Assembly: GCF_025370935.1 (NCBI RefSeq)
Contig: NC_133476.1
Location: 21,090,801-21,154,800, forward strand
Direction of reading: 5' to 3'
Source: Choristoneura fumiferana
Lineage: Eukaryota; Arthropoda; Insecta; Lepidoptera; Tortricidae
DNA length: 64,000 nucleotides
The notes under the pieces were generated by a model that was not told where the DNA came from, searched no databases, and was given only the letters and a program-made list of their open reading frames with translations. Below, in pieces: positions 30,377 to 41,460 of the stretch; position 1 is the stretch's first letter, and every line of letters begins with the position of its first letter. A program made the position numbers and the translations under genes.

Positions 30377-30780
30377 TCATCATCAGCCGTAAGACGTTCA
30401 CTGCTGAGCAAAGGCCTTAGAACGCCACAACGAACGACAACTCGCCACTTGCATCCACCGGTTTCCCGCAACTCTCACGATGTCGTCTGTCCACCTGGTG
30501 GGAGGCCTGCCAACGCTTCATCTTCCGGTTCGTGGTCGCCACTCGAGCACTTTTCTCCCCCAACAGTTATCTGTTCTTCGAGGGATGTGGCCCGCCCATT
30601 AATAATCATTTTATTTCCACTTCAACTTGCATATTTTTCAACTATATCGATGACTTTAGTTCTTCGACGAATTTCCGTATTCCGGATTCTATCGCGCAAA
30701 GAAACTCCAAGCATTAGCTCTCTCCATAGCTCGTTGCGTGACTTAGCCTCTCTAAAAGGCCAACTGTCAAGAACCACGTC
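30377..30780 (-). pseudogene. 5'-truncated RTE LINE fragment
   Basis: Homologous along its length to 5930-6320: 'gaacgacaactcgccacttg', 'ctgtccacctggtgggaggc', 'ggtcgccactcgagcac', 'tagttcttcgacgaatttcc' and 'tctctccatagctcgttgcg'. The 3' end is a CATCAT run on +. Flanked by 'aaactcagaca' (30366-30376) and 'aaactcaagaca' (30781-30792), a target duplication. A short extra 'taataatcattttatttc' lies near 30600. No intact frame on −. Confidence 0.85.
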
Positions 30781-30792
30781 AAACTCAAGACA

Positions 30793-31770
30793 TACTGGCA
30801 CTAATTTTTTAATGAATAGACGAAAAGTTTTCCAAACTTTTTAAACACCTATTTAGGTAAGCTTTATCTCAGGCAAAGCTAAATGAAAACAAAGTGGGGC
30901 TTCGTTCCAAACTTGCAGTTATAAAGAAATCGCGCACTGGACTGGAGATCATGTAGCGACCCAAAACTTGAACCTAGCAGGAAAAGGCCAATTAATTATT
31001 ATCATGCTACTTTTTACCCGTGACTTTGCTTGCCTTTATTAAGTATCCCTATGCTTACTAGGAAGTCCCAACCTTGATGAACCTAAAAAAGAAATGAAAT
31101 ATTTTCATTTTCATTTTCAACTATTCTATCTAAATTCTTAAGACTATCGAGAAGAGATAAATAATGAGATGTTTTTTTGTGCAACATTAGTGAAATTCAC
31201 AATGTAACGTTTAGAAATTCCCACGGGTAATTTTGCGAAATCCCTGAATTTTAATTTCGAAGTAATAACTTACATCGGTTTTAGGTAGAAAAAAACAAGA
31301 AGATGATCTGTTCTATGTAGTACTCGTAGTACTTTACGTGTCTGTTTAAATAAGTCGCCGTTCCATTATTCGAAAAATGACTTAAGTCCCATATCAACTC
31401 TTTGCACTACTATACAAAACAAGTCGTCTCCTTAAGTTTTTTGCTTATAGGTCTAAACTTTACGGGGATGTGGGTTCCCTTGGTCAAGTACCTAACTCTA
31501 CAGCAGATAAGTTAAATACACTATCGCTCTGCTATTCAACTCGGTTCGTATGTAGATATTTTTGGTAGAAACTAAATTTTCACGGCTAAATTAGAACACG
31601 TGTGCCGTTAACCGCAGTTGGGTGAAGTTTCTGGCGCAAGCAGCTAATTATGCCGGTATGTTGTTAAAATTTATAATGCAGCTTATTTGCTAGTGAGTTT
31701 CCATCAATTTATGATATGACGTTAAAACTACAAAGAAATACTGAAGTGGCTGTTGGTCTTTGAAAATTGT
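30793..31770. other. Anonymous AT-rich DNA
   Basis: About 1 kb with no recognised repeat or gene. Confidence 0.45.
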
Positions 31771-31812
31771 TGTCTTCATATTCATATTCATATTCATTTA
31801 TTCATAAAATTA
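31771..31812. repeat. ATTCAT microsatellite, probable antisense LINE tail
   Basis: 'cttcatattcatattcatat' runs into 'tcatttattcataaaat'. Reversed, this is an AATAAATGAATATGAA-type tail common to LINE ends. The following sequence is not recognised. Confidence 0.45.
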
Positions 31813-32396
31813 ATTGTATAGTTCCAATTTTATTAGTTATTCAGTATAAGTGTCGTATCCAGAAGAGCGGTTATATTAGTATTTTTTTCAGTCATAACTT
31901 CAACATGAATTGGTGTATCTACGTAGGTATACCAATGTGTGCTTGTGAACAATTCAATGTCCAAATGTTTCACCCAAAAACCGTTGAACCAAAAGCATTG
32001 TTGGAAAAAATTAAAACTAACCTAACTTGACGTAAGCTATGCAATTAGGTTTTATGCTTTTTATAAATAATTACAAATAAGAAGATGATAAAGTGTTATT
32101 AAATGAAATGTTGAGCAACCGATACATTTGGTTAAATGTTTGATGATCAAACAATTGTTGGTGAAATGACTGGATCTGGACTGTACATGTACAATAAAAG
32201 CAACATCTGCAACATGACTGAAATCAGTGGAAATTGGCCATCATTCATGGACTTTAATTTAATGTTAATAATTGAACATGGCAGACTAGAGGCACAATAT
32301 GTCTCGCCGGTTGGTTTAATTCGACATTCTAATTATGAAAGCAACCGATTTGGTTGAATCGGCCTCACTGCTCCAGGGGGTGTAGACTAAATATTT
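31813..32396. other. Anonymous DNA
   Basis: Two short + strand frames (31767-32030, 32136-32357) have no recognisable similarity, and the first begins inside a microsatellite. Not called as genes. Confidence 0.4.
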
Positions 32397-32655
32397 GATG
32401 ACCGGATGGCCAAGTGGTTAGAGAACCTGACTAAGAAGCTTGAGGTCCCGGGTTCGATTCCCAGCCGGGGCAGATATTTGTATGAAGAATACATAATATG
32501 TTTGTTCTCGGGTCTTGGATGTTTAATATGTATTTAAGTATGTATTTATCTATATAAGTATGTGTATCCGTTGCCTAGTATCCATAGTACAAGCTTTGCT
32601 TAGTTTAGGTTAATTGGTGTAAAGTGTCCCAGACATTTATTTTATTTACTTATTT
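32397..32655 (+). mobile_element. Metulj-like tRNA-derived SINE, full length
   Basis: A box 'tggccaagtggttagagaac', B box 'gggttcgattcccagc', body 'tgttctcgggtcttggatgt' and 'atccatagtacaagctttgc', then a TTTA tail. A short loss near 32608 ('agtttaggttaattggtgt') removes the 'gggacta' block. Not a tRNA gene: the acceptor stem and 3' part do not fold as a tRNA. Confidence 0.88.
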
Positions 32656-32659
32656 ATTG

Positions 32660-32800
32660 ATATTTATTTCAGCTTAATACTTCTACGCCTTGTGAGAAAA
32701 AGGTGTTGACAGGCAGACATATAGACGGACGGACAGATAGACAAACAAAAAAGTGATGCTATAAGGTTTACAGCCAACTGGGGTACGGAACCTTAAAACT
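32660..32800 (-). repeat. Degenerate dispersed repeat (family F)
   Basis: 'tatttcagcttaatacttct', 'cttgtgagaaaaaggtgttg', 'agacggacggacagatagac', 'gtgatgctataaggtttaca' and 'ggggtacggaacctt'. Similar word order at 3852-3935 and 56090-56215. Class unknown. Confidence 0.5.
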
Positions 32801-32865
32801 ATGGTAACCTACAAGTATACGTACCTACTCGATTGAACCTGAACTTGCATTAAATAAAACAAATA

Positions 32866-33112
32866 ATAAATAAATATCATGGCACATTATTGACACCAAT
32901 TAACCTAGTCCCAACCTATAAGCAAAGCTTGTACAATTGGTACTAGGCAACGGATAAACATACTTAAATAGATAAATACATACTTAAATACGTAATAATA
33001 TTAAACATCCAAGACCCGAGAACAAACATCCGTATTATTCACACAAATGTCTGCCCCAGCGGGAAACGAACCCGGACCTCAAGCTTCGTAGTCAGGTTCT
33101 CTAACCACTTAT
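32866..33112 (-). mobile_element. Metulj-like SINE, 5'-truncated head
   Basis: Reverse copy: tail 'aataaataaatatcatggc', body 'caattaacctagtcccaacc' and 'tccaagacccgagaacaaac', and the B-box region 'gggaaacgaacccggacctc'. It ends at 'ctctaaccactt' before the A box. Confidence 0.85.
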
Positions 33113-33171
33113 TACTTTTTATTTATTTATTTAATAAACATTTAAAATTTATACTAGCTTTTCGATTAAAG

Positions 33172-33315
33172 AAATCGTCTTGAGGAATCCTGGGCAAACT
33201 TGCGAAGCGATTCCATGGTGTATGTGAAGTATCCAACCCATACTGGTCTCGCGTGGGTATAACAGCCTAAGCTCTCTCATTTAGAGAGGAGGCTTGTGTC
33301 TAACAATAGCCGCAA
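33172..33315 (+). mobile_element. Decayed RTE-tailed SINE fragment
   Basis: 'cgtcttgaggaatcctggg', 'aacttgcgaagcgattccat', 'cccatactggtctcgcgtgg' and 'agaggaggcttgtgtcta' parallel 11395-11530. Head and GATGAT tail are lost. Confidence 0.6.
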
Positions 33316-33823
33316 ATGTCGACAGTGTAAAGAAGGATGGTACTTGCCACAACATCAAGCTATTTTTTTTAAACAAAACAGCTTATGAAAGAAAATTGAT
33401 AGATAAAAATAAAACAATGATTTATCTTCCGAAACATTAAACGTTCAACCAACCTAATTAATTAAAGAATCAAAATATCCAAAAGCCGAGTCAGGCACAG
33501 ACTGCAACCAATAAAAACGTAATTTGTTCTCTCCTTTACTATCGGGCCCTCAACTCTTTCATCTTCTCAATTTGTTAATTTAAAAATAATACCCCCCTTT
33601 TTCGTGGTGGGGACTGTTCTTTCCATCGCAGCCTTTTATAATCCAATTTTGTTTTTTGCTAAAGCCAAATGGCGGAAAGTAAACGTTTGAATTTTCATTG
33701 CCGATGAAGGGGTGACTAGACGGCTATTTTTACAGCGGGTGTTTCAATATTATTTTTAATTGTGATACTCTGATTTGTCAATCATTGTAATGTAATGAAT
33801 TATATCACTTTAAATATAAGTAC
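33316..33823. other. Anonymous DNA
   Basis: No recognised feature. Note 'accccccctttttcgtggtg' near 33590. Confidence 0.4.
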
Positions 33824-34008
33824 ATGGGCGAACCAGCTTTGCTCGGGCTAGAACTCGATAATAAGCGTTTTCTCGGAGATAAGACCGAATTTGTCATCCC
33901 CGAAAACCCCCACATACCAAATTTAACCGAAATCGTTGGAGCTGTTTCCGAGATCTCCAAAATATATATATACACATACAAGAATTACTCGTTTAAAGGT
34001 ATTAGATA
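33824..34008 (+). repeat. Probable lepidopteran dispersed repeat
   Basis: 'cgaaccagctttgctcgggc', 'catccccgaaaacccccaca', 'gaaatcgttggagctgtttc' and 'caagaattactcgtttaaag' form a pattern I recognise from lepidopteran intergenic DNA. The 61-codon frame across it is incidental. No second copy in the window. Confidence 0.4.
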
Positions 34009-34157
34009 GATAGATATCCTTTAATGCTGCCACGGTGGCACTTTGTCACTATTTTTATCTCGAAATCGTCAATTTTTCAGAATGAACTTTATGAACATCA
34101 TTTTAAGGGACAACATTTTGTTCAAGTATTGTTTGAAGATGCGAGATTTTGTTAGCA

Positions 34158-34289
34158 GCAGGGCTACTACGATACTCGAAACTCGAAGTTCGTATCGTAC
34201 CGTCTCCCTCGCTCTCGTAATAAATAGTATCAGTGTCAGAGGGACCGCACGACACGAATTTCGAGTTTCGAGTTTCGTAGTAGCCCTGC
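34158..34289. mobile_element. MITE with long inverted arms (family K)
   Basis: 'gcagggctactacgatactc' with 'gaaactcgaagttcgt' mirrors 'acgaatttcgagtttcgag' with 'tttcgtagtagccctgc': arms of about 35 bases. Interior 'cgctctcgtaataaatagta' and 'gtgtcagagggaccgcacga'. Open frames on both strands here are mirror images of one another. Confidence 0.88.
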
Positions 34290-34775
34290 AGTGACGATAT
34301 CTCGTCGCCTGAGCTTTTAAATTGATCAATTCATGAATTGTTTCCGGTTTTAGCTACCGTCAAGTTCAAAGATTTCTTTGCACTTTAGCACCTCGTCACT
34401 GCATGCCTTTTGACAATTTTATACTTACATAAGTTAAAAATGAAGTGACAGCGGCAAGGTAATAAAGTGTAAAATATCTTTGATCTCGACTGTACACGGA
34501 ATGGCGGCATTTCATGATATATGCCAGGTTGCAAAAGAGACGGACTGTATGAGTTTATTGATGTAAGAGCATGAATAGCGAACTTCAGCGATGAAAGAAA
34601 GGAAATATTCGAAAAAAAAATTAAGAAAGTTAACGGACGATCTTCGAAATAAACATTACATAAAACAGTAGGTACATCCAGCCCAAATTAAATACACCAA
34701 AACAAACATTAATAGTCAGAATCATGAAAGTACTCGGCCACATAATGAAGTAGTCGTGCCTTTAAGTGCGCAAAT
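34290..34775. other. Anonymous DNA
   Basis: No recognised feature. Confidence 0.45.
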
Positions 34776-34904
34776 GTATATAATCTATATATGCTAAGCG
34801 CTAACCTCGGGAACGGCTCGGACCGATTTCACTATTTTTTTTGTTGTGTTCGTTATTGTCAAAAGAAGGTTTTTGTGGAAGAAAAGTCGCGGGCAACAGC
34901 TAGT
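34776..34904 (+). mobile_element. Helitron-like 3' fragment
   Basis: 'ctaagcgctaacctcgggaa', 'cggctcggaccgatttcact', 'tttttgtggaagaaaagtcg' and end 'cgcgggcaacagctagtgg'. Collinear with the reverse of 60650-60823. The CTAG end is intact. Confidence 0.7.
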
Positions 34905-35523
34905 GGAGAATAAAAATGAGAAAAATGTAGCTAAGCTGACATAAAAGGTTATCAAAGGTTACGTTAGATAACAATACTGACATGTATCCATGTCCACTGT
35001 TTTGAAATAGAGCCATTTCATGAAGTGATCAGTTCTAAGATAGGGCCACAATATACGCTGTATACTTAGGTCAATTTGATCAAGTTTTCTAAACCATGTC
35101 CGCGGCAAAAATTACTCAAATTATATTTGCCGCATTCTTCCCATCGTGAGCTTCAAAATACTTAAATCCCCTTGGTTTGCGCAGTACATTCGAGTCTAAT
35201 CAATTTGCGCGAAGTGTCAGTCCACAGTAACTCGGTTACGGCCTTCTTGGTAAGACCACTAATGGCTATCTAGACCGTTTAGCGACGACTAACTCTGTCA
35301 CACTTTGAGGGCAGAGCGGGACAGAGATTTTGGGTTGACCGAAAATATTATCCTGTTGAAGTGTGAGTTATGCAACGAGAATAGAGTATGTCAAACTAGT
35401 CATCCTTAATATTACTATTATACATATTACGCTACAAGTAAATATGGTACAGTGTAAATACATAAAGATCTAAATACATAATTGTTTATGGAAGACTAAA
35501 TAAAGAGTTTAATTTTTATTTTG
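34905..35523. other. Anonymous DNA
   Basis: No recognised feature; ends in 'aataaagagtttaatttt', possibly a LINE-tail remnant. Confidence 0.4.
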
Positions 35524-35801
35524 AGAAGATTTTACAAGACTGATCTCAAGTGTAATTTAAGTGTTTTGTAATAATTAAGGAAGAATTATTTGTAACATTT
35601 TTTTCGTAGAGCTATTAATTTGTTTTGATTTGCCTCGTAAAAGTTACAATTTATATTTTTTAGAAGATTTTAACACGACTGATCTCAAGTGTAATTTAAG
35701 TGTTTTGTAATAATTAAGGAAGAATTATTTGTAACATTTTTTTCGTAGAGCTGTTCATTTGTTTTCGTTTGCCTTGTAAAAGTTTATGACATGGTTCCTA
35801 A
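35524..35801. repeat. Tandem duplication, two units of 139 bp
   Basis: 'agaagattttacaagactga' (35524) and 'agaagattttaacacgactg' (35662) start two units. The central ~80 bases ('tctcaagtgtaatttaagtg' to 'ttttttcgtagagct') are identical, while the flanks differ slightly. A recent duplication of non-coding AT-rich sequence. Confidence 0.85.
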
Positions 35802-35918
35802 TAAATAATGTTATTATCTAGTGTAAAATTCCTTATTTTCATATTAACCTCATAAAACTTTCCAAATATCAATAAAACTACTCTCTTAATGAATGGTTTA
35901 TTAACATTTTAACAGTGT

Positions 35919-36197
35919 AAAATAAAACATTAAATTAAAACAAATCAAAAAACCCGACTGCCAAAACTAAAAGGAAAAAAATAAGCCTAGTAGTCTAGAA
36001 CTCTGTTAAGTAGCTAATTTAAAGTTCTTCAGTCGGGACCCATTTAAATCGTGACGCTCAAAAACTCTTAGCAATGGGTCCCGACTGTTGAACTTTAAAT
36101 TAGCTACTTAACAGAGTTGACTACTAGGCTTATTTTCTTCCTTTTAGTTTTGGCAGTCAGGTTTTTCTTTTTTTTTTAATTTAATGTTTTATTTTTA
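35919..36197. mobile_element. Very long palindromic MITE (family J)
   Basis: Arms of about 120 bases: 'aaaataaaacattaaatt', 'aacccgactgccaaaactaa', 'aagcctagtagtc', 'ctctgttaagtagctaattt' and 'cagtcgggacccatt' are mirrored on the right by 'atgggtcccgactg', 'aaattagctacttaacagag', 'gactactaggctta' and 'tagttttggcagtc'. The loop is about 35 bases. Non-coding; a strong hairpin when single-stranded. Confidence 0.92.
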
Positions 36198-36728
36198 ACA
36201 ACGAAGACTCATTTGTGATATAACTTTACGTACACGTAATATGAAAGTTCACAAGTTTAGTTTTTTAATTTATAAATACACAGTTACATCGCGAACAATC
36301 CTTTATTAAACAAACACGATTCCATCACGTAAACTTCGGGTAAGCTGCTTAACTTTCTCATAATATTTGAACTCATTACGCGAAATGTTTAATATTTAAA
36401 TAGTTATGTCACTTTAATGCTCGGAACGAGTTGAAACCACCGGTCCGTGTCGTAAATAAGCGAGGCTATGAAAATTTAATTTTATAGCCCCTTAATTTTA
36501 AATCCAAGGTTCGTTATAAACATTAAATTAATTACTCTATTATTAAGCAGAGTTTTGAACGAATTTGTTTTGTAGTTTGTTTAATTTGTAATGCTCCTTG
36601 GCACTGTTATGATATTTATTACAATCCATTTGTGTACTAATGTATGCCGTGGCTACGCCCACGTGGATGAACAATAAAATAAAGGAAATATTTGAAATTA
36701 ACAAGGAAAATTACTACACCTATGTTTG
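36198..36728. other. Anonymous AT-rich DNA
   Basis: No recognised feature. Confidence 0.45.
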
Positions 36729-36926
36729 CTTGAGAGATAATAGTTTAAGAGTAAATAGCAGCCTAACTTACTAAACACGCCTACTTGGAAAAATCTTTAG
36801 CTAATAAATACGATAATATTAGATAAATATTACTTGCTTAATAAGGAGATTATCTATGATTTTTTCACAACAGCTACGGGACCCTATCCTAGGTATGTCC
36901 TACGCGCTCTTGGCCGGTTTTTTTTA
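36729..36926 (+). mobile_element. Repeat family E, 3' part
   Basis: 'tagtttaagagtaaatagca', 'gctacgggaccctatcctag' and 'cgctcttggccggttttt'. The 5' half with the TCTG microsatellite is absent. Confidence 0.75.
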
Positions 36927-36968
36927 ATGTTAATTTTACTCTATTTTTCTCATGATGATCCCTAGTGG

Positions 36969-37276
36969 AGAACCTATCTTATTTTTATTTATTGTTTTTT
37001 ATTTCAATAATTTGGCTATAAGAATAAGAAGAAGAATAATTTCATTTAGCAATAAAGTTACTCAGTGCACAGTAATATTATAAAAACCTAAACTAAGAAA
37101 GAAAATCATAGAAAACATAAAAATAAAATGTTGACATAGATGATGTTATTTGTATTTTATTCAAATATGTATTTCTGTAATTTTCGTGCATTGAGTAACT
37201 TTATTGCTAAATAAAATTATTCTTACTATCAATCAATGAAATAAAAAACAACACTTAAAATAAAATAGGTTCTAGG
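36969..37276. repeat. Inverted pair of LINE 3'-tail-like sequences
   Basis: 'agaacctatcttattttt', 'gttttttatttcaat' and 'ttagcaataaagttactcag' (36969-37070) mirror 'gagtaactttattgctaaat', 'atgaaataaaaaaca' and 'taaaataggttct' (37193-37276). The phrase 'atattataaaaacctaa' is also directly repeated (37075-37091, 37288-37304). The right arm adjoins the LINE coding remnant at 37305, so both arms are probably 3' UTR copies, one inverted. Confidence 0.65.
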
Positions 37277-37304
37277 GGTATTTAAAATATTATAAAAACC
37301 TAAC

Positions 37305-37612
37305 CTAGTTTGCCGCCGATAGCCGGGCAGGGCCCAAGCTACCGGTGGTCAGGGCCGCAGAGTGAGGAACCTCCGGACGATGCGTGCCGTGTCCAGAAGC
37401 ACCGCCTTCTGTATCTGGCCCTTGATCCAGCCATCTAGCGAGAGTCTCTTGAGATATTGGTCGAGACTTTTCGCTAAGTATTAGACCGTTTGCCGAAACA
37501 ACTATCGGGACAATGACCGTCGAGTCAACATCCCACACAGCAGTCACCTCGTGAGCCAAGTCAAGGTACTTGCTGAGTTTGTGCTTCTCTGCCTTCACGA
37601 AGCACGCCATTT
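37305..37612 (-). pseudogene. Non-LTR retrotransposon ORF2 C-terminal remnant
   Basis: A 101-codon − strand frame begins 'MACFVKAEKHKLSKYLDL' and contains 'AHEVTAVWDVDSTVIVPIV' and 'VSANGLI'. This is the kY-dLa-Ei-..W.v....viPivv...G pattern found just downstream of LINE reverse transcriptase domains. Protein similarity fades after 'SEKSRPISQETL', which suggests a frameshift. Reverse transcriptase itself is absent, and the upstream side is replaced by a Helitron-like element at 37618. CR1/L2-like by recognition only. Confidence 0.7.
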
Positions 37613-37617
37613 GGGAT

Positions 37618-37816
37618 TATCCATACTAATATTATAAATGCAAAAATGTGTGTGTTTGTATGTTTGTCCGTCTTTCACGTCGAAACGTAGCGACGGATCG
37701 ACGTGATTTTTGGCATAGAGCTAGTTTATCGGCCAGAGAGTGAATAGGCTACTGTTTATCCCGGAAAATGCACAGTTCCCGAGGGAACAGCGGTCGAAGC
37801 TGCGGGAAAAAGCTAG
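37618..37816 (+). mobile_element. Helitron-like (Lep1-type) element, near full length
   Basis: 'tatccatactaatattataa', 'tccgtctttcacgtcgaaac', 'gatttttggcatagagctag', 'tttatcccggaaaatgcaca' and end 'gctgcgggaaaaagctagtt'. Collinear with 8551-8756. No protein encoded. Confidence 0.78.
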
Positions 37817-38410
37817 TTAATTATATTATTATTATTAATCAGCGGCTGGCCTGACATAACTGCAGACAAGACGAGTTGAAACTACAAGGAAGAAGGCTTT
37901 GCCCCGCAGTGGCGATATTATCACATAATAAAAAACTCTTTATATTACTTTTGACGGCTTCAACATAGATTCTTGCAACTTGAAATTTATATAAACTATG
38001 CAAGTTAATAAATAAACTAAACATTTGTCTATTATAATTCGCTTGAAATTTGTGTCTTTACTCTTTTATAAATGAAACTTTTTCTTCGACTCTTTCTTTA
38101 CAAGCCTACCTGTTTTACTTCGTTGTAATTAATGCCTGTCATGTGCGAGTCTGAAATAGCCCCTAATGATGCTATCTTGGAGGCCTCTCTTTATTAACGG
38201 CCAATGATATTTATTTGCGCGACGTGGTTATGCTGACCAAATTATTCGCTAATTAGATGAAGGAATATTTCTTGAGGCAAAAGACATGGTAAAACAGGAG
38301 ATATGAGAAAAACTGATTCGAACCAACTTTGATAATGGCGTTTTTTAGCAGTAACTAGTGAGATGCTATTAATACGACTTAAGGTCTAGTAATATTACAA
38401 AACTAAATGG
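37817..38410. other. Anonymous DNA
   Basis: No recognised feature; short TTA run near 37825. Confidence 0.45.
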
Positions 38411-38540
38411 CTCAACACACGATTATAAGTCAGGAACGGTCCGAATGGTTTCGACCTTTTCGGAAGATCTTGTTCAAGGGCGCGTTCACCGTTTCTGGTC
38501 GTCAAGGTCAGACCGTTCCTGATTTATTCTAGGGTGTTGA
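38411..38540. mobile_element. Inverted-repeat MITE-like element (family M)
   Basis: 'ctcaacacacgattataagt' with 'caggaacggtc' at the left mirrors 'gaccgttcctgatttattct' with 'agggtgttga' at the right, about 30 bases with mismatches. Non-coding. Confidence 0.7.
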
Positions 38541-38954
38541 ACTGTTCAATTTAGACAACAATATTCTTTTGTTTTTAGATTTTTGTGGTTTGAGATGCAA
38601 ATAAGGCCCCGATGCACATTATTGGCACGATTTGGCTTAGTAGCTCTCGGGCTACCTCAACAGCCTATGGTATGCCTTTGCCTCGTTAGGTATGGCTAAA
38701 GGCCTCGACAGAACTCAACAATCTTCGGGTTACTTCAGCAGCCTTAGGCATAGGTACCTATGGTATATTTTCTTCAACGTAATATGGTTGTAAATGTGTA
38801 ATTTCATCAGCGAAAACTTTGATTAAGACCGCGTATTCTTAAAGTAAAAAGATGTTTTAATCGAAACCTACAAGATATTGACCAGACACTATAATTTCCC
38901 TGATAGTACATGATATGCCCGCATAAGTTATATTTAAGCTGCCTGTGCATTATA
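38541..38954. other. Anonymous DNA with loosely repeated motif
   Basis: 'ctctcgggctacctcaacag' and 'cttcgggttacttcagcag' (about 38643 and 38722) form an imperfect direct repeat of unknown origin. Confidence 0.4.
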
Positions 38955-39045
38955 GGTCAAAGTCAAAGTCAAAGTCAAAAATATCTTTATTCAATTTAGG
39001 CTATAACAAGCACTTATGAATGTCAAAAAAAATCTACCACCGGTA
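38955..39045 (-). repeat. LINE 3' tail fragment with AAAGTC units
   Basis: Starts with 'gtcaaagtcaaagtcaaagt', then 'atatctttattcaatttagg', 'ctataacaagcacttatgaa' and 'accaccggtaa'. Reverse relative of 2199-2275. Confidence 0.7.
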
Positions 39046-40114
39046 AATAATAATAACAATAATAATCAACGCCAATTATAATATTAAGCTTGTTCAACCG
39101 TTGAAAATATGGTGACGCCGACTTAATCTTAAGCTATTTCTATATATCCTATATATAGGCTCCGCACCGATTTAGGTTGGGTTGGGGTATATAGATGAGG
39201 TTAGCCAAAAAACAAAAACGAATCAAATTCATTAAAATTTTTCAAATACAAATTCTGATCACGCCGCCCCCGCAGTAGATTCGATGAATATAATTCGCGT
39301 AATAATATTATTACAGCCAAGCTTTTGTACCAATTGTCCACGGCTGGACGTTTTCCTTCTTGTCGTATTATTTAACGAATAACGCATAAAAAAGGTGTAT
39401 TATTTCCCAACATTATTAGTCCAGTCACGTACTTGTGTTAGACCCGCCATTTCGCTTTGTTTGCCTTCTATGACATTACAATATTGTTACCAAAACAGAA
39501 CTCAAAATTCGTAAAATGGCGACGAATACATTTTTTTATTCGCTCAAATATGGAAATACCTCTACTTACTTGTATTACACATTCCATAATAAATAACATT
39601 TTACATTTCACAATAAAACATAAAATTGTAAACTCGTCTATTTCAAAAAAGAGACGAATAAAAAACGACATATTGTGATTTAGTGTTCGCGGACCGAAGG
39701 ACCGGGCGTACTCCTTATTCCTGACCATTCGATTCTCACCGAATCTTGCATCTTTCACCATCATCGTTTGTCAGAGCGGGATAGGAGTAGACGTAAAGAC
39801 GCGATTGTTGTCGAAAGAGTCTAAATCGGGGCAGGGTTGGCACACAGTTTAGATTGATTTTGAATTTATTGGGAAGCTGCCTGCCAGTGGGAAGATATAG
39901 CGGCTTTCATCTAAGATGGACGATTTATCTTGGAACGTTCTAGATGGAAAATAGAAATGTGTAGTTCAATTTCTGAATACTTTGTAGCCCCTGCTTCGGG
40001 CGTTGCTCCTTTTAAATCTCTTTGTATAGAGGAGGCATGTTTTGTCAAACCACAATCAAACTGGGAACGAGCTCAAATTTAAATTTTACACAAGTGTATC
40101 AAATGACAGGTTGT
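39046..40114. other. Anonymous AT-rich DNA
   Basis: About 1 kb with no recognised repeat or gene. Frames on both strands at 39457-39764 overlap each other and have no motif. Confidence 0.45.
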
Positions 40115-40262
40115 CGATGTACGGTCAGCATCGAAAGTAGCTGCATACTTTTATACTTTGTCGTTTTACAGCAATGTACTTAACACCATACAAATTTGAC
40201 AAATGTGTTAAAACGACAAAGTAAAAAAGGGATACGCTACTTTTGATGCTGACTGTACATCG
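40115..40262. mobile_element. Inverted-repeat MITE (family L)
   Basis: 'cgatgtacggtcagcatcga', 'aagtagc' and 'actttgtcgttttaca' are mirrored by 'tgttaaaacgacaaagt', 'gctacttttgatgctgactg' and 'tacatcg'. The arms span most of the 148 bases. Non-coding. Confidence 0.85.
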
Positions 40263-40429
40263 TGTGTAGGCAAATACAGAACAATGCCGAATTATTTTTT
40301 AATAGTTTTTTTTTAAAGATACTCGTATTAGTACTTACAATAATAGCTAATGGTAAACAATACAAATTATAATATTTAGAGAACTGTTTTAAAATCTACC
40401 TAAGCGTCAATTTTATTGCATGGCATAAT

Positions 40430-40554
40430 TATAGCGTGACATATAACCGAGTGCGCCACCTGATGCTAAGTGACCATTACCACCCATAGACATCTGCAAT
40501 TCTAAGGAGTGATCGATCCGTTGCCTTCTTGGTAAAACCACTAAGCTACCACGG
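40430..40554 (-). repeat. Possible decayed LINE tail
   Basis: 'ccacctgatgctaagtgacc', 'attaccacccatagacatct' and 'gcaattct' resemble the reverse of the LINE tail family at 55149-55437 near its poly(A) side. The relation is weak. Confidence 0.35.
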
Positions 40555-41213
40555 TTTTTAGGGTTCCGAAGCCAAAATGGCAAAAACGGAACCCTTATAG
40601 TTTCGCCATGTCAGTCTGTCTGTCTATCTGTCCGTCCGTCCGTATGTCACAGGCATTTTACTCGAAAACTACAAGATGTATATCAATGAAATGTGGAGTA
40701 CAGATGTCTTGTCAAAGCCGCTATTTAGTTGTAGTTAAATTACAAAAATAAATATTTATAGGGGGGCACTCCATACACGTAACAGATTTTTTTTTTAAAG
40801 ATAAGTAAAAATAGTAAGGTTTCTCAAAAACTTTTTTGATTAAGTGAAGATTTCCGGAAATAATCGCTCCCAAAGTAGCAAGAATTGTGCCCCCCCTCCC
40901 TGTATCTTGTAAACCGTTTGTCCAAAAAATATGCAAAAATATGAGAAGGTAACGCTTAATAAATACTTTGAACGAAAATTGATTTCAACATGATCAGATA
41001 TAAGTACCGTTTTTGAGTTATTGCCGAAAAACTGCGCTTCTCAACAATAGGACGTAAGTGCCATGAAGATACGCTCTTTTTCTGGTAATAGATTTTAAGA
41101 CTGTAGGAAGTGTTTTAATTGTGTTAACGCACATAATATTACTTGATTCTTTTCGTAATGGCTACGGAACCCTTTCTTGGGCGTGTCCGACACGCTCTTG
41201 GCCAGTTTTTTTA
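40555..41213 (+). mobile_element. Repeat family E, full length
   Basis: 'agggttccgaagccaaaatg' at the start, a TCTG/TCCG microsatellite (40614-40645) and end 'cgtgtccgacacgctcttgg'. The interior differs from the 12350 copy over several hundred bases, which suggests a sub-family or internal replacement. Confidence 0.78.
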
Positions 41214-41460
41214 AATTAAGATCAAGAAATATCCGGAATGACTTTCATGTACCTGCTCGATAGTAGGTAATGTCGTTGCTGTGTTATAGTTTAGGTTTGA
41301 TACGCTTACCGTTCTTTATTCGTGAGCTTATAATAACGTAACATACCTGTAACAAATAAAAGTTAATTAGCCACAATCTTTGAAGATAAAATTAAATATC
41401 TTATTATGTAGGCATCTTGCTCATATTAACTATTACCAACCCCAAGTTAGTTGATAAATC
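41214..41460. other. Anonymous DNA
   Basis: No recognised feature. Confidence 0.4.
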
